NCBI GenBank assembly: GCA_003952965.2
Contig: CM025856.1
Location: 9,944,458 to 10,008,457 of the forward strand
From: Morella rubra
Lineage: Eukaryota > Streptophyta > Magnoliopsida > Fagales > Myricaceae
DNA: 64,000 bases
Reading direction: 5' to 3'
Part shown: piece by piece, positions 45,244 through 58,099 of the stretch
Position numbering within the stretch: the stretch's first letter is position 1
Layout: the number at the start of each line of letters is the position of its first letter
Program-made: the position numbers and the translations under genes
The notes under the pieces: model-generated
The model's input: the letters and a program-made list of their open reading frames with translations, nothing else
The model's database searches: none
What the model was told of the DNA's origin: nothing

Positions 45244-48200
45244 AATTAATCTTAGTAGTGTATTTGGGGTTGACACGATGAATGAGTTTGGATGAGAAGG
45301 AAAATTAGTCAATGAACAAAGTAATGTTATTATCTTTTGCTTTAGGAAGTTAGGCAGTTGGTGGTGAACATGAGCAATTTCATGGTGAAGAATGTTAGTC
45401 ATCCTTTTATCTGACTCATGAAAATAGAATCTCTAATATCTTTATTGGACTATGAATGGTTTTATCTTCAGTTCATGTTTCAATGTCGGCCACTGACCAA
45501 AAAGCAAGGTTGATATGAATAGGGACTAACTTATTAAATCAACCAGATGTCCTCATCATACAAGAGTTAAGAGAAAAATGTTCTATTCATTCAATAACCA
45601 TGGTTTAGCTTAAATTGTTCCTCTACTATGTTTTCAAGCAGAATATGCTAGGAACTCAAAAGTTGGTCAAAAATAGTACAGACATGAAAGGAACCATTTG
45701 AATCAAGAAGGCGACATGGAGAGAATGAAGAAATAATAGAACAGCTGGAAATTAATGAACATTCAACCTTCTAATCATTGCTTCCTCTTTGAACCCACCA
45801 TGTTCTTGCTGATAACGTCTCACAATCCAATACTGGAAGAAATTACACAAGTCCAGGGATCAATATTATGCGAGCCACAATAGTTGGTACAGAAGGTGCC
45901 CTTATTTCCAGTGCTTGCCCTTCTCTGACATACCAATTATCCAGCACAGCCTTGAAAACCTATCAAATGCTCTTAGGGCGTTGATGTGAATCCAAACCTT
46001 CAACCAAATGGGAATGTAAACCTCAACCTGTTAAGAAATTAGAATGAATACTTTACGCATAAAGAACAAAGGTGGAGCCCAAAACATTCAACATATTACA
46101 AGCTTCCTGTCCAAGATCAATTGTGAATGGCAAACACCACCTTGATGAACCTTTCGATGTGTTCCCTTTACAGCAAGCCTTGAGACATGACAAGGAGATT
46201 TCCCTGCAAAACTTGCAAACACATGCTTTAAAATGGTGAGGCACCTGCCTATGGAATTGTGTTTTGCCAGGGTATCTACGAACACGCTGCAAATTACACA
46301 ATTAGAGAACTCAACATGGACAAAATGGCACATTCCAAGTTATAAGCATGCTAGACTTTTGTCCTGGATCATGCAAACTCTTGCTAATCTTGTAAAATTG
46401 TTAGAGCCGAGCCAGAAAACAATACCCTTCAGGTTTGTGAAGTTGAGATCTTAATCACCATATTTTAACTATCAGATTAAGTTAGTTAGCATCACAAAAT
46501 TCAATGGCTTAAATTTTTTACCACAACGGGTATAAAGGCCGAGGTGACAAAATCTAAATATTTAATTAAAAATAACACTAGAATTATCAGGAGAAAAATC
46601 ATATGGGATACTGATCTGTGAGACGACATATTCTGAAATAGTTAACTAAAATAATAGCTAAAATTGACATAAATCCACACTACTCCTAAACCATCTAGGA
46701 CAGCATTTAATTGTTTTCATTAGCCATGTTTTAGTCAACTGCCAGGAATGTGATTCCCCTGACTATGTTCTGTGCACAGTTCAAGTTATTATAGCACTAT
46801 ACATGACTACTATGAACTTCATTTGTTTCTTGGAATTCCCCAAGTTATTCCTCTGACTACGCTCTGTAGACTTATTGGTTGCAGGACTGAGATCCTTTCT
46901 TAAGAACCCAGTTAATGTCAAACTTCACCTATAAGAGTTTTGAGTTTGACAATGTCCTGAACTTTAACCATAAAACAATAATATGATATCCTTGAAACTA
47001 AATTACACAAAAATAGAAGGAATAGTTTACCGCTATAGTGTGCGAAATCAAAGAATCTTCAGCTGCTTTTTGATTCCGGACCATATTTTTTCGCGGGGAA
47101 AGCAGACAATATCCACTCGGGAAATCTCGGAATGTGAATTGAGATCTTAGAATGCTAAAAGATTTACTGAGAATTTGGTTTTAGTTTTAGAGGGACATGA
47201 GAAGGCAGATTACGAGTCTGTGCGTGAATCTAACAGCATCCAATCAGAGAGAGGGGGAGTAGGGTAACGAGTGCCATTAGATTCACGCACAGACGCGAGA
47301 TATTACTCTTCTCGTACATGTTCAGCGGTGTAGAAAACGAAGGGAAAGAAGGAAAACGGGGCGTCTTTAGCCCCGTACGGTGCCCTAGCTAGATTCCGCA
47401 ATGAACAGTCGGTGCTCCTAGCCCTTTAGGTGGACTAGGGCCCACACTAAACAAACTGAAACCACGGGTCCGCCACTCCGAGGCTAATATAGTGGGCCTC
47501 GTGTGATGGCCCATCCGAAAAATAGTGCAAAACAATTATAACACAATACGGTCATGATTCCGCACAGGTTTCTCCTCATTAATTACCCAAAAAAAAAAGT
47601 CATGATTTATCCCAAAGTAATAGTTAAATATGTGAAAGAACAAACTTTCACTCTGAGAAGTACATTTTTTAGGAGATAGGATGAATTCAAATCTCACAAT
47701 GGGCAAACGATTTTTCTTGCTATCCCAATTGAGAGGTTAATTTTTAGAAATAATATCATAATTAAATTTTATAGATTTGATACGATAGTATAACTATCAC
47801 AATATCAAATATTTGAGTTTAAATATAATATTATTATCAAAATTTAAGTTTTAAATGTAGAGATTAATAATTTAAATATAAGAATATTTTTCTATCATAC
47901 TTTTTATTGTCTCTATAAATAAAGATTTTTAAAATTATTGTAATCTGTATATATTTATAATAGAAAACACAATCATAGATGATTTTACAGTAAATATAGG
48001 TCTTCTAGACCAATCTCTTATCTCTTTGTTACTATTTATCTCCTCTCTTCTTTATAACATTTTTCTTCTTATTCAAATATTTAAGCTTGGTTAAGGGTTT
48101 TCTGAGTCAATAAGCTCGTATTCAAAGGCTGGGTAACAAATTAACTTCAAAAAAATGAAACAAATGAAAATTGTTTAAAAAAATGTCAAATTTTATCCAT

Positions 48201-49214
48201 TTTTTTATTTAAAAAAACATTAAATTAAGAGATTAAACAAATTGAAAGGGAGAAAATGATGATGGTTTTGTAGATAAGAAAGAGCATCAAGTGCATGCGA
48301 GCACGTCGTCATCAACATGAACATGTGGACTGGAAAACACACCCTTTTTTTTTTTATCTGCCACGTTGGCTGCAATTATTAATTAACCACTTGACCCCAC
48401 AGGTTCCTAAAGCACCCAACATAATAACAATATAACAGAGATCACTATTGACTAAGTTTGCGATTAAACAGTTAAAATGGTTTCCGGCTGAAGGGTATAG
48501 ACAGCAGGCATGGGCCTTGTATTTCTAAGCACATGGAGAACATGGCTCATTCTTTGTTGCAAGGAAATTAAAGGAAACTAGGGCGTGTAAAATTTTCATT
48601 GGCCATTGCTCCCACAAAGTAGGGATTCCTCTCTGCACGAGGTAGTGGTACCCATTTCGACACTAAGCCACGTATATAAAGCTCACAGAGTAATTAATAT
48701 ATTGTTTTTGGTTTTCATTTAACGGTACACCCTCCTAATTAAAAGTTTAATGAAAATTTCACATAATAGGGGCACCCATAATCCATTATACAACCCATGT
48801 CTTAACAGTAGCCGGTTAGGGGAATCCCTAGCTAGACTATGTGATCGGATTTGATGCAAAGGTTTGTAGTAGTCTATTAAACACAAAGATCGGATCGGAT
48901 CGGATCACAACCAATTAAAGTGAGGGAATCGTGGATGTGATAAGTCTTTTGTTAATCTTTTTGAAATTTATTTATATGTTAGATAAGTTTATTAGTGTAA
49001 GTTTGTCATGCGGAAAATTTTCTCATTATCTAAAATAAAAATATCTATTAGAACCAAAGACGGCAGTTTAGTTGAATTGCTTAGTCCCATGGAATGATCT
49101 GTCACAACTATAACTCAGCTGGTTCAATGGTTTGCATGATACGTAACACCTTGCATGCACTCACAGACATATGTACAAGACCTTGAGCATCATGGAGAGA
49201 GAAATTACATCGCA
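45244..49214. other. intergenic region, possible decayed exons
   Basis: No intact gene. On the minus strand near 45850-46310 there are open stretches with acceptor-like ends (AATTTGCAG, TTAACAG). Their peptides, such as AVLDNWYVREGQALEI and DTLAKHNSIGRCLTILKH, are interrupted by stops and shifts; the family is not recognised. An 18-bp inverted repeat lies at 47216-47294. The remainder is AT-rich. Confidence 0.4.
47216..47294. repeat. 18-bp perfect inverted repeat with 43-nt loop
   Basis: GTCTGTGCGTGAATCTAA (47216-47233) pairs exactly with TTAGATTCACGCACAGAC (47277-47294). The loop contains GAGAGAGGGGGAG. It could form a hairpin in DNA or RNA; no surrounding element boundary was found. Confidence 0.75.
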
Positions 49215-50591
49215 TTGCATGCCTGGCTCTGGTTATTATGTGAGTGTAGAAGGGTGTGAGTGGTGCGATTGCGCAGTCAGGATCGGTTCTCACATTTTGA
49301 ACTGCCCAGATCGCGCCAACGCATTAATGAGCAACTTCTAGGGCGCCCCGACTCCACGACCCGAGTTTTCCTGCATATTCGGTTCTGACCATCCTCGACT
49401 CGTTCCGAACGTTTTCAAAGCCCCAAATTTGAGTTTCACGCCCTAGCAGAGCCTCAGATTTCCTCCCCAAAATAATACGTTTGCTGTGTGAAGAACCCAG
49501 ACGCTGAAGAACCAAAATAGTCCGTTTGCTGCGTGAAGAGGCCGATCGCCATTTTCACATTTCGTTGCGGTGAGTTTGCAGACATTATTTTCGGGACTAT
49601 TTTTTCTCTCTTTCACTATTTGCTTTATTTAGAAACTGTCAGAAAGTGAGAGCAAGAGAGAGGAATGAATGTTGACTAATTGACTTGTTCCTCATTGGTG
49701 GACATGTTCTTTATGAAGGCAGTAAATAATTCATTTGTATGGTTTGCCCCATTTTGTTTGGAACTGTGGTGTGGCCCACTTTTACTAATTGATTAATATT
49801 TTCAGCCATAGTCTAGAGAAAGAACAGATATTTATTCAACAGCCATCAAAATGATGAATGCCATTTTTCACTAGTTTTCTTGTTAGTTACTATATAGTAT
49901 ATACCTAAGAGAAATATTAGTATATATCTTTCTTTAGTACTTTTAAGAAAATATAGATTTTTGTACATTTGTTATTTGTTTATTTTTTCTTTCTTAAAAC
50001 AAATGTAATATTTTAAATGTATATGTGGTGCGCTTAAGATTGCCATCATTCCAGCTCCATATATATTAAAAAATAATTGGGTACAGAATGTTTGAATAGG
50101 AAGGCAATGGACCACATGAATGAATTGGCTTTTTTCTTGCTGATGCATATAGCTAGCTAGGTAGGGAACCCTAGCTAGAAATTGACTAATTGATATTGTT
50201 GACGCTTTTGCAACAATATATATTCTGTCGTTATGCCCTAATTTTGTTTTGCATTTTTTGCAAGATTAAGAGTAGCATACCCTTTTGGTTTCACTTTTAC
50301 TATTTTGTTCCTTGTCGTATGGCAATTATCAATAAAATTATGCATGATATATACAAAGTTTTTCTCAACTACTCCATTACAAAAGATTATGCTAATAATA
50401 TATTTCTCCTCCAAATTATTGGTGACGATTATTAATCATTTGGATATTTGTTAAGTCATATTATCATATATTATTCATTTGAAATAAAAATATCATAGAA
50501 CTTTTAATTGCTCCATAAAAGAAGTTTCTTTGATTGATGAATAATGGGGGAGTGCAACAGGTTGGTGCTTAGTGCAACTTCCACAGACGAT

Positions 50592-53039
50592 ATGGCCCAA
50601 ATGGAAGGGATCAATCCAAATATCACTAGACGAGGGTCCAATAGTTTCGAAGTCCCTGAAGGTGAGTTAGTTATCCTTCATTTGAGCAGCTAAGATGGTA
50701 TGAGGACTTTTTTAATCCTTTTCTTTGGTTGGTATATGCAGGTGACATGGTACTGGTCGAAATAGGGAGAACGTAGATGTATGGAGCATAGAGTGGAGGG
50801 ACATCGAACATGCGTACGATTGGTACAATCGGTACGCAACACTGAAAGGCTTTAGCATTCGTAGACATAGCGAGAACAAAAATAAAGAACATGGGTATTG
50901 GACATATAAGGCCTTTTGTTTGTAGTAAAGAAGGGACAAAGAAAGAAAAGGACCCACTTGTGCCGGTGAAGCGGAGTGACCAAATACAAGGTGTGGGTGT
51001 GTCGCAGGTATTACTATTCAGCGGCAATCCTAGTGGAAAGTATTGCGTCTTCGACTGGACTCCGCAACATAACCATGAGTTGGCGACACCGAGGAAGGTT
51101 CACCTACTCCGTTCTCAAGAAGCATGAGCGAATCGCAGCGTGCTGAGGCTATGGATTCAGATAGGGTCAGTATTCGCCCTAAATTGGCAGTGAACTTGAT
51201 GTCTGAACAGGCTGGGGTAGACAACTTTTGGGATTCACTCAGCAGACTATAAAAAATTTTTGAATGGTAGAAGAACTAAGACAATGGAGTTGGTGCAGCC
51301 GGTGTTCTTCTTAATTGGTTTGGTAATCAGCTAAAAAAGATTCAGAGTTCTTCTTCGGGTCATGATGGATGAAGATGAGCACATTACTAACATCTTCTGG
51401 TCAGACCATTCCATGCAAAACGACTATGCCATATTCGGGGACTTTCGTGTCATTTGACACCACATACAAGATATTAATAGGCCATTGGGAGCATTCCTAG
51501 GGGTGAATCATCACAAAAAATCAGTCGTATTCGGGGCATGTTTATTGTTTGATGAGACAGCGCAAACATTTAGTTGGTTTTTTCAAACGTTCGTTGAGTG
51601 TATGAATGGGAAGGCCCCCAATCTCTGTTCACCGATCAAGATTCAGGAATGCTAGCTGCAATCCCATCTGCCCTACCAGCCACACACCATTTTTTATGTG
51701 CCTGGCACATATCTCAAAATGCAATGAAAAATTTGGGGTCATTACTTGCCAACAAGGACTTCAAAAGAGATTGGAACGATCTTCTGTTTGACCCCGAGAT
51801 AGATGACTTCGAACAGAGTTGGAGTAAAATGATTGACAGCATGAACTCCAAGGCAATGTATGGTTGCAAAGGATATATGAAAAGCGAGAGAAATGGGCAC
51901 CAAAGTATGTACGCAATGTTTTCTGTGCTGGGAAGAAGACACCCAGATAAGTGAAATTTCAATGCGATATTGCGTGGGTTCTTAACACGGATATGAATAT
52001 GGATCGATTCCTACAAAATTTCCAGAAAGCAGTAAATGAGTTGCGATACAACGAGTTAGTTGCAGATTTTCAGATGCTCCAACAGTGCCCACTAAAGAAT
52101 TTGGGGACCCGCTCTCTGATCATGCGGCAGAGGTCTACACTCCCACTATGTTACTTGCTTTTATGGAGCAAGCACAAGTAGCTGGCTATGTTAAGTTTGA
52201 CTGTCGGAGGGAAAGTATTGGGACCGAAGAGGTTGATGTTCACGTGTGCAGCCGGGACCGGTCACATAATTGTTCAACCGCAAAGCGCTATATGATGAAA
52301 ATGGAGAATGGGGTTCACCAATGTAGCTGCAAACGGTTCAACTTTGTTAGTGTCGTATGCAGTCACATTATATGGCTGCTGAAACAAAAGGGACTATTCA
52401 CTATTCCTGATGCGTATATACTCCCCAGGTGGAGAAAAGATGCTAGGAAGTTAGCTGCATCGGCTAACAGGTCACATACTACGATCGAGCCGACCCTCCC
52501 AAGGGTGGTAAACCGGAGATACGTAAACCAATTTGCATCAATGTGTCATCACTATGGGCTAGAACTAAATCTTGGTCAATCTTTGATCGTCACTATCAAG
52601 AACTAGAACAAGACCTTGCTCAGTTGTCAGATAATGAAGATCCTACTGCCATTATTAGTGCCGGCTTTGGAATGGGCGTTGATATAGATATTGTCGCAAA
52701 AGGTTTCAAGTCTCAGCCGTCGAAGCATCAGGGGAATAAGCGACTAAAGAGCACACTTGAGCTAAGGAGTACCCGTGGTCGTGGTCGTGCCCGTGCCCGT
52801 GGGGGTGCACGTGCTTCGTCACAACCGATTGCTCGTCGTTTGCCACTACTTGACGAATTGGAGTTAGAGGTATGTCTACACTTACAATGCAAATTAGTCA
52901 TTACATATATCATTTATTTTTCAGTTTATTATTTGAATCAAAATTACCATAACAATTACGTTGGTGTATTCCTCCTTTGTAGGGCGAGGACAAGGGTGAG
53001 GAGGAGGATGAGGGCGAGGACGAATCGGTAAAGGGATGA
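50592..53039 (+). pseudogene. Mutator-like transposase, FAR1/FHY3-related, decayed
   Basis: Reading across frames, the order is an N-terminal exon from ATG 50592 (ending before GTGAGT), a FAR1 DNA-binding domain (HAYDWYNRYATLKGFSIR, then FVCSKEG and HNHELATPRKVHLLRS), the MULE transposase core (DTTY near 51455; FLGVNHHKKSVVFG; LFTDQDSGMLAAI near 51625; CAWHISQN), and a SWIM zinc finger (CSCKRFNFVSVVCSH, 52324-52370). The C-terminus has RGRGRARARGG, an intron 52870-52982 and an acidic tail. The first two catalytic Asp motifs are seen; the third acidic motif is replaced and followed by a stop. At least five frame changes or stops make it inactive. Intact relatives cut and reinsert the element; the same family gave rise to plant light-signalling factors. 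Confidence 0.85.
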
Positions 53040-53530
53040 TTTAGGAGCCTCGATGAGTTGTAGAAAAAGTGGGATAATGTAAGTTTGTTTTTTATATTGT
53101 TGTTTGTGCATATATTTAGGTGCCTCGGCCACTACTGATAAGTTATTTATTATTATTATTATTATTTGTTCTTCAATGGAAAGGTTGAAACCTGGTTGTG
53201 ATGCTTATGTTCAAAAGGTTGAAGTTGATTTTAACTAATTTTGATTTATCATCTTGCTAATGTCAGAAGCCATTATGCATATGTGTGAGAGAGAGAGATT
53301 AATTAGGAGTCTACTCATAATTAGAGAGAATATGTACTAGTGTTTCATGATACAACATATACAAAAGACATAGTAAAGGAATATTTGACAAAAGGCGGAC
53401 CGGAAAAGTTCTAAATAAGCTTACAGCTTCAAACAACTACATAGAAAGTTCACTAGACCGGGTAATTATCCATCAGAGAAATCCCTACATAAACAACACC
53501 CATGAATCAGCCGCCATCCAAGATTTTCCT

Positions 53531-53719
53531 TCACGTCCAAGCAATGAAGCTAGCCTTGGGGCAACCAAAAAACCGTTTACCAAAATTCTTTGGAGTGAAG
53601 GACCTCCTCACACTGGTGGAGATGCCACACTTGCATCTCGGGGGTTCTGCCACCTCCCTAGGAGCCCATCGCTGACTAGCACTAATCCATGCAGTTGATA
53701 TGGATGATGACGATGCCAT
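53531..53719 (-). CDS. GRF-type zinc-finger ORF in the Mutator-like element
   Basis: The 62-aa ORF has RCKCGISTSVRRS, then NFGKRFFGCPK, the CxCG...C layout of a GRF zinc finger. A fourth ligand would normally follow (GCPKxxCxFFxW); here the sequence goes directly to SFIAWT and a stop, so it is truncated. GRF fingers bind nucleic acid and often occur as small ORFs in plant Mutator-like elements and near FAR1-type genes. Orientation is opposite to the transposase. Whether it is expressed is unknown. Confidence 0.55.
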   Translation of the reverse strand: MASSSSISTAWISASQRWAPREVAEPPRCKCGISTSVRRSFTPKNFGKRFFGCPKASFIAWT

Positions 53720-55040
53720 TCACCTAAAAGTGTCACTGATATTCCAAAATTGGTGATTTATTCCATTAATAAATATGAAAAAACTTTAGCGTTACAAGTA
53801 CACAATACAAAATGAAATAACATTTTATTACTGTGAGGGTTTGTTAATAAATCATCATAATGAATGAAGTAACATGAACACGTGCACTCGCTAATCACAA
53901 TAAAATACTCTTAAACCAGGTTTGAAATTATGCACGAACGAAGTTCACTTCACATAGGAGAGATTGTGGTCATTGATTGATTTATACCAATAAAACTAAT
54001 GCAAGAAGTCAATGAAAATTTTAGCAATTAGAGAAAGTTCATGGATATTACAGTCTTGAAGTGGTCTGCCCATTGTTATGCAAGGAACATGCTGGTAATT
54101 TAGAGAATTGCCAATATTTGGTCCCACACTGCACGCCTTTTCAGGAATATGGTTTTGGACCTCTGTAAAGGCCAAGTTTCAACTACTCATATGGTTTTTT
54201 CTGATCAGAATTAAAAAAATATATATAAAAATACAAGCCAAACCAAGGCCTAGGCATCAGATGGCTAGTAGTGTTGGAAAATACTTTGATACAGGATTAA
54301 AGTTCGAAAAGGTAGCCCACTAGAAAACCTGCAAGAATTACCTGAGCCCTTAATTTCCTAATCTGAGATTCTTGAGCTGCCTGCTTTTTTGAAAGCTCTT
54401 CACCTGACACGACTATCTTCAAAAAGAATCACTTATACAAGATAAAAGTTGAGAACAAATAGAAAATATGGTATTTGAAAATTTAAGGAGAAAGCCAAAT
54501 ATGCCCAAATATTTGCACACACATTTTAGGAGAAACAGCGAAGTTGCTCACACATTAATTTCATCCGAAGATAAAACTATAACAATAATATTCAAGAAAC
54601 GAGCCTAATAATCAGCTTCAACTAGCTTTGAAAATTAAACAAGTGTGAGAAAGGATCTCAACTAAAAGCTATAGAATCATACAAATGAGTTATCCGTAAA
54701 GGTTCATTTCGTGACCATTAGGTGTGCACGTGTGTCAACTGCCTCACAACAAAAAATTGTTACATCCAGTTTGCATGAAATCCACATATCAAAAAAGAAA
54801 AAAAAAAAAGTCTATAGTTCCTAATTGCCAGAAAAAGAACATTCATTTTTCGGGTTTTTTTTTTAAAAAAGAAAATAAAAGAAACCCAAAATACCCATTA
54901 ATCCACAAACAGAACACAGGGCATATAGAGATAATCCAGTCAATGCATGGGCTTTTAAATCACTTTAATCTACAAAGTTTGTCTCTCTTGCTCTCACTTT
55001 TTAACAGTTTATATAAAGTTTATAAATAAAGCAGAATAGT
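53720..55040. other. non-coding right half of the Mutator-like element
   Basis: AT-rich with no gene. It lies between the GRF ORF and the right inverted-repeat block. A partial repeat of CTCTTGCTCTCAC(T)TTTTAACAG near 54984-55010 duplicates part of the inner arm. Confidence 0.4.
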
Positions 55041-55219
55041 GAAAGGGCCACACCATAGTTCCGAACAAAATGGGGCAAACCATACAAATGAATTATTTAC
55101 TGCCTTCACAAAGAACATGTCCACCAATGAGGAACAAGTCAATTAGTCAACATTCATTCCTCTCTTTTGCTCTCACTTTCTAACAGTTTCTAAATAAAGC
55201 AAATAGTGAAAGAGAATTG

Positions 55220-55323
55220 CTGGAGCCTTGCATGCCTTAGTACTGCTGACCGCGCAATCGGACCACTTACACCCTTCTACACTCACATAATAACTGGAGC
55301 CTTGCATGCCTTAGTACTGCTGA
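55220..55323. repeat. 30-bp direct repeat bracketing the right terminal repeat
   Basis: CTGGAGCCTTGCATGCCTTA and the ten bases after it occur at 55220-55249 and again at 55294-55323, exactly alike, 74 bp apart. The second copy spans the element end and target duplication, so target-like sequence is also present inside the element. Confidence 0.85.
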
Positions 55324-57965
55324 TATCAGCATAGGCAACAAGAATTGCTGCATGCCTTGCGCAAAGGAGACACATACGGAATTTATTCATTTTCGAGGGT
55401 TCAGTTCTACATTTGTGGGGCGAGGCTTTATCAATTGGCGACCGATCTAATTAGGTGATGTTTTGTAGTAAAAAAATTTTAAAATTTGCAGAAAATTTGA
55501 GAGTTGTAAATGTTTAGATAGATTAGAGTTTTAGGATGTTTGTAAAAAGTTGATGAATTTTTTAAAAGATATTTGACTGTAAATTAATTTGTATTGAAGT
55601 TTGTAAAAATGAGTAATGAGATGGTTTAATGATTTTTTTTAATAAAAAAAATTGCTATTTTGTTAAAAAGTACAAGGAGAGAATTTAATTGTTTTTTTTT
55701 TTTATTTTTTTTTGCTTTCAAAATATTCACTCAAAATGGTGAATTTTTCTTCTTGAGCCGAAGAACATCAACATCACGGGTTACTTTTTCTCTATTACAT
55801 TTTATCCTAACAAGATTAGCACTTCTTTTTAGGAATAAATACAAAGTTGGTCTCTTTGCAGGAAAATCAAATAAGTCTTTAAAATTTTAAATACTTCAAA
55901 TTATTCCTTAGGGTTTAAAACTCATCCAGACTTTAGTAGCTCGGTTTAAAATTCGTAAAGACTTTGGTCTTTCTTTAATATTTCTTCAAATGTGAATGAT
56001 TATAAACCTCAAGACGTCATTTATTGATTTAAAAATTGAGTGATTTATTTCATTTTCGGATAAACTTTTAATTATGAACTTTATAATATTATCCCTTCTT
56101 TTTATGCCTCTGTTTTTTTCACGGACATATATCCATAAGGCATTACCTGGACTCAACTGATCACAGCCTCAGATGTCAAAAAAGGAGGGAAAAGAAGAGA
56201 ACCAACAACTTCAACTCATCACCTTTATCATGGTTCTGTGAAGAGTCGTGAGGTGCAAAGAGCTAGCAAGAAAACCATAACTTAATGACTCTACCAATAG
56301 CAATGTTGGACGTGTACACTCAATAATGCATTGACTAGCTAGTGAAATATATTAAAGAGTTATATCTCTCAATAATGTATGACTATTAGGCTAGAGTTTC
56401 ATCCACGCATGTGCATAGCAGTCGCAACATTTTGTTTGTGTTTACCAGCATATGAAGATATATAAATATTTACAAAAACCCATTAACACAGCGAAGACAC
56501 GAAAAGAACATCTTAACATTCCCCTCCTATAGTCCTACGTCAATTGCGGCATCACATAAAATAGAACTCATGGGGGAGTTCTGCAGAACCCCACCATCAT
56601 GTGTAAGGCGTGAAGTCTCTTTTAAATAATCTAAACCTTGCCACGTTTGCATGTTTAAAACCACACCATCTACAGACTTCCTTAGATCGGTCCTGGCCAG
56701 ATAAATCGGAAAGTTTCTTCAATTGCTTGTCACCTACCACTTGGCAGATCGAGATGAAGTACCGACCGCAAGTACACGTGCTTGCATGTTCTTGAGCTCA
56801 TGCTATTGGGAAAAAGGAGAGGGCGGGGAAAAGGAAACTGTAACCTGCTTTAATTTGATGAACAGCAAGTATTATTTCAGTCCATATATATAAAATATAC
56901 AATAGGCAGCAATTAGCTAGAACAAGTAATATTGCTTTGAAATTGAGGTTTTGATTAAAAAAAAGAAAGTACTATTGCTTTGAAATATTCATATTTGATG
57001 GGTTATTCTTGTCGTTTACATATACATTTTGTGATGAGTAAATGGTTATCCCCCTGTTTCCAGTGATAAACACGAGCAAATTATAAGAACATTTATAATT
57101 CCAGCTATTCTTGAGGAGCAAATATAAATGGGCACAATTTTTTTTGAGGTGAAGACGTAATGATCATGACTCTCTCCTTTTCTTTTCTTTTTGGGTCGCC
57201 TAGAAACAAGAAGGAAAAAAAAATTCTGCAATCGCAAGCCTCTTCTCCCTAGCCAACATTAGTGACAAAGATGCATGCATCTTTGTCTGCAAGAATATTG
57301 TCCAATTAAGTTCCGTCGGCGTCCTATGAATCAGACATGTTAGAACATGATTCATAGATAGGTCGTCGGAAAACAGTACTCCTCAGTGTGATGGAAAATG
57401 TGGTTCATGAATGTCAGAAGAAAATCCCCACCTTATCCCAACATTAGAATCTAAATTGTCCACTGTTATTAGCACAAATACTGCCAAGTAAGCACCTCAT
57501 TTTCTATTAGTTTTATGCGTAGGTTTCCTGTTTGGAAACATGGCTATGACCTCCACGAACCCTAGAGGTGCAGAAATTTTTGGATTGCCATGTTTATTGA
57601 GCTGGAACGTGGAAATTAAGGACCCCCCTTCACATTATATATATCCATTGAATTTGGAAAGTGCGGGAGGAATAATCCAGGGTGTTTCCATGAGATGGGG
57701 TGGTGTGTGTGATGAAAGGTGGTGGTTTAGAGGGGTTGGATGGTGAAGAAGAATCATGTGGATGCATGTGCATCGAGTTGGAGAACATGCCTCGAGACAC
57801 AAGCAACATCTTAGGTGCAATTGGGCTCCCTATTACTATTCATTTATCCCATTTCCTTGGCGGCCTTCTATGAAACTGTGTTGTGGTCCCCGCCTTTTTA
57901 GCTGCCTTAAACAATGTTAAGTTGTGTTATCCTCAATTGCCACCAAACCCATGTCCCAACTTACC
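55324..57965. other. intergenic and upstream region of the HLH gene
   Basis: No gene is supported. Poly(T) stretches (55692-55712), short ORFs without domains and the HLH promoter are present. Confidence 0.45.
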
Positions 57966-57974
57966 CTATAAAAG
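57966..57974 (+). promoter_or_regulatory. TATA box of the HLH gene
   Basis: CTATAAAAG lies 134 bases before the ATG at 58100, giving a 5' UTR near 100 bases. Confidence 0.6.
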
Positions 57975-58099
57975 CACACTCGTTCTGTCATTTGAGTTAT
58001 ATAGGGTATTGTCTTGGGCGACTGAAGTTCTAATTAAGGTACTTGGAGTGATCTGATCTTTAATTAGAGCAATCCGTGTTAGATTCAGAAATTTGAAAC

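Larger units (their letters stand above)
49225..55301. mobile_element. 6.1-kb Mutator-like element with FAR1-type transposase
   Basis: The ends GGCTCTGGTTATTATGTGAG (left) and its near complement (right) match at about 50 of 55 bases. A second inverted block (49606-49780 with 55041-55217) extends the arms. The 10-bp duplication TTGCATGCCT (49215-49224 and 55302-55311) is exact. The interior encodes a broken FAR1/FHY3-related transposase on the plus strand and a GRF zinc-finger ORF on the minus strand. About 320 bp of the left arm (49285-49605) has no partner on the right. Confidence 0.88.

Noticed and set aside
52728..52913. Minus-strand Arg/Ser-rich ORF
   Set aside because: It is the antisense of the GRGRARARGG-coding repeat at the transposase C-terminus.
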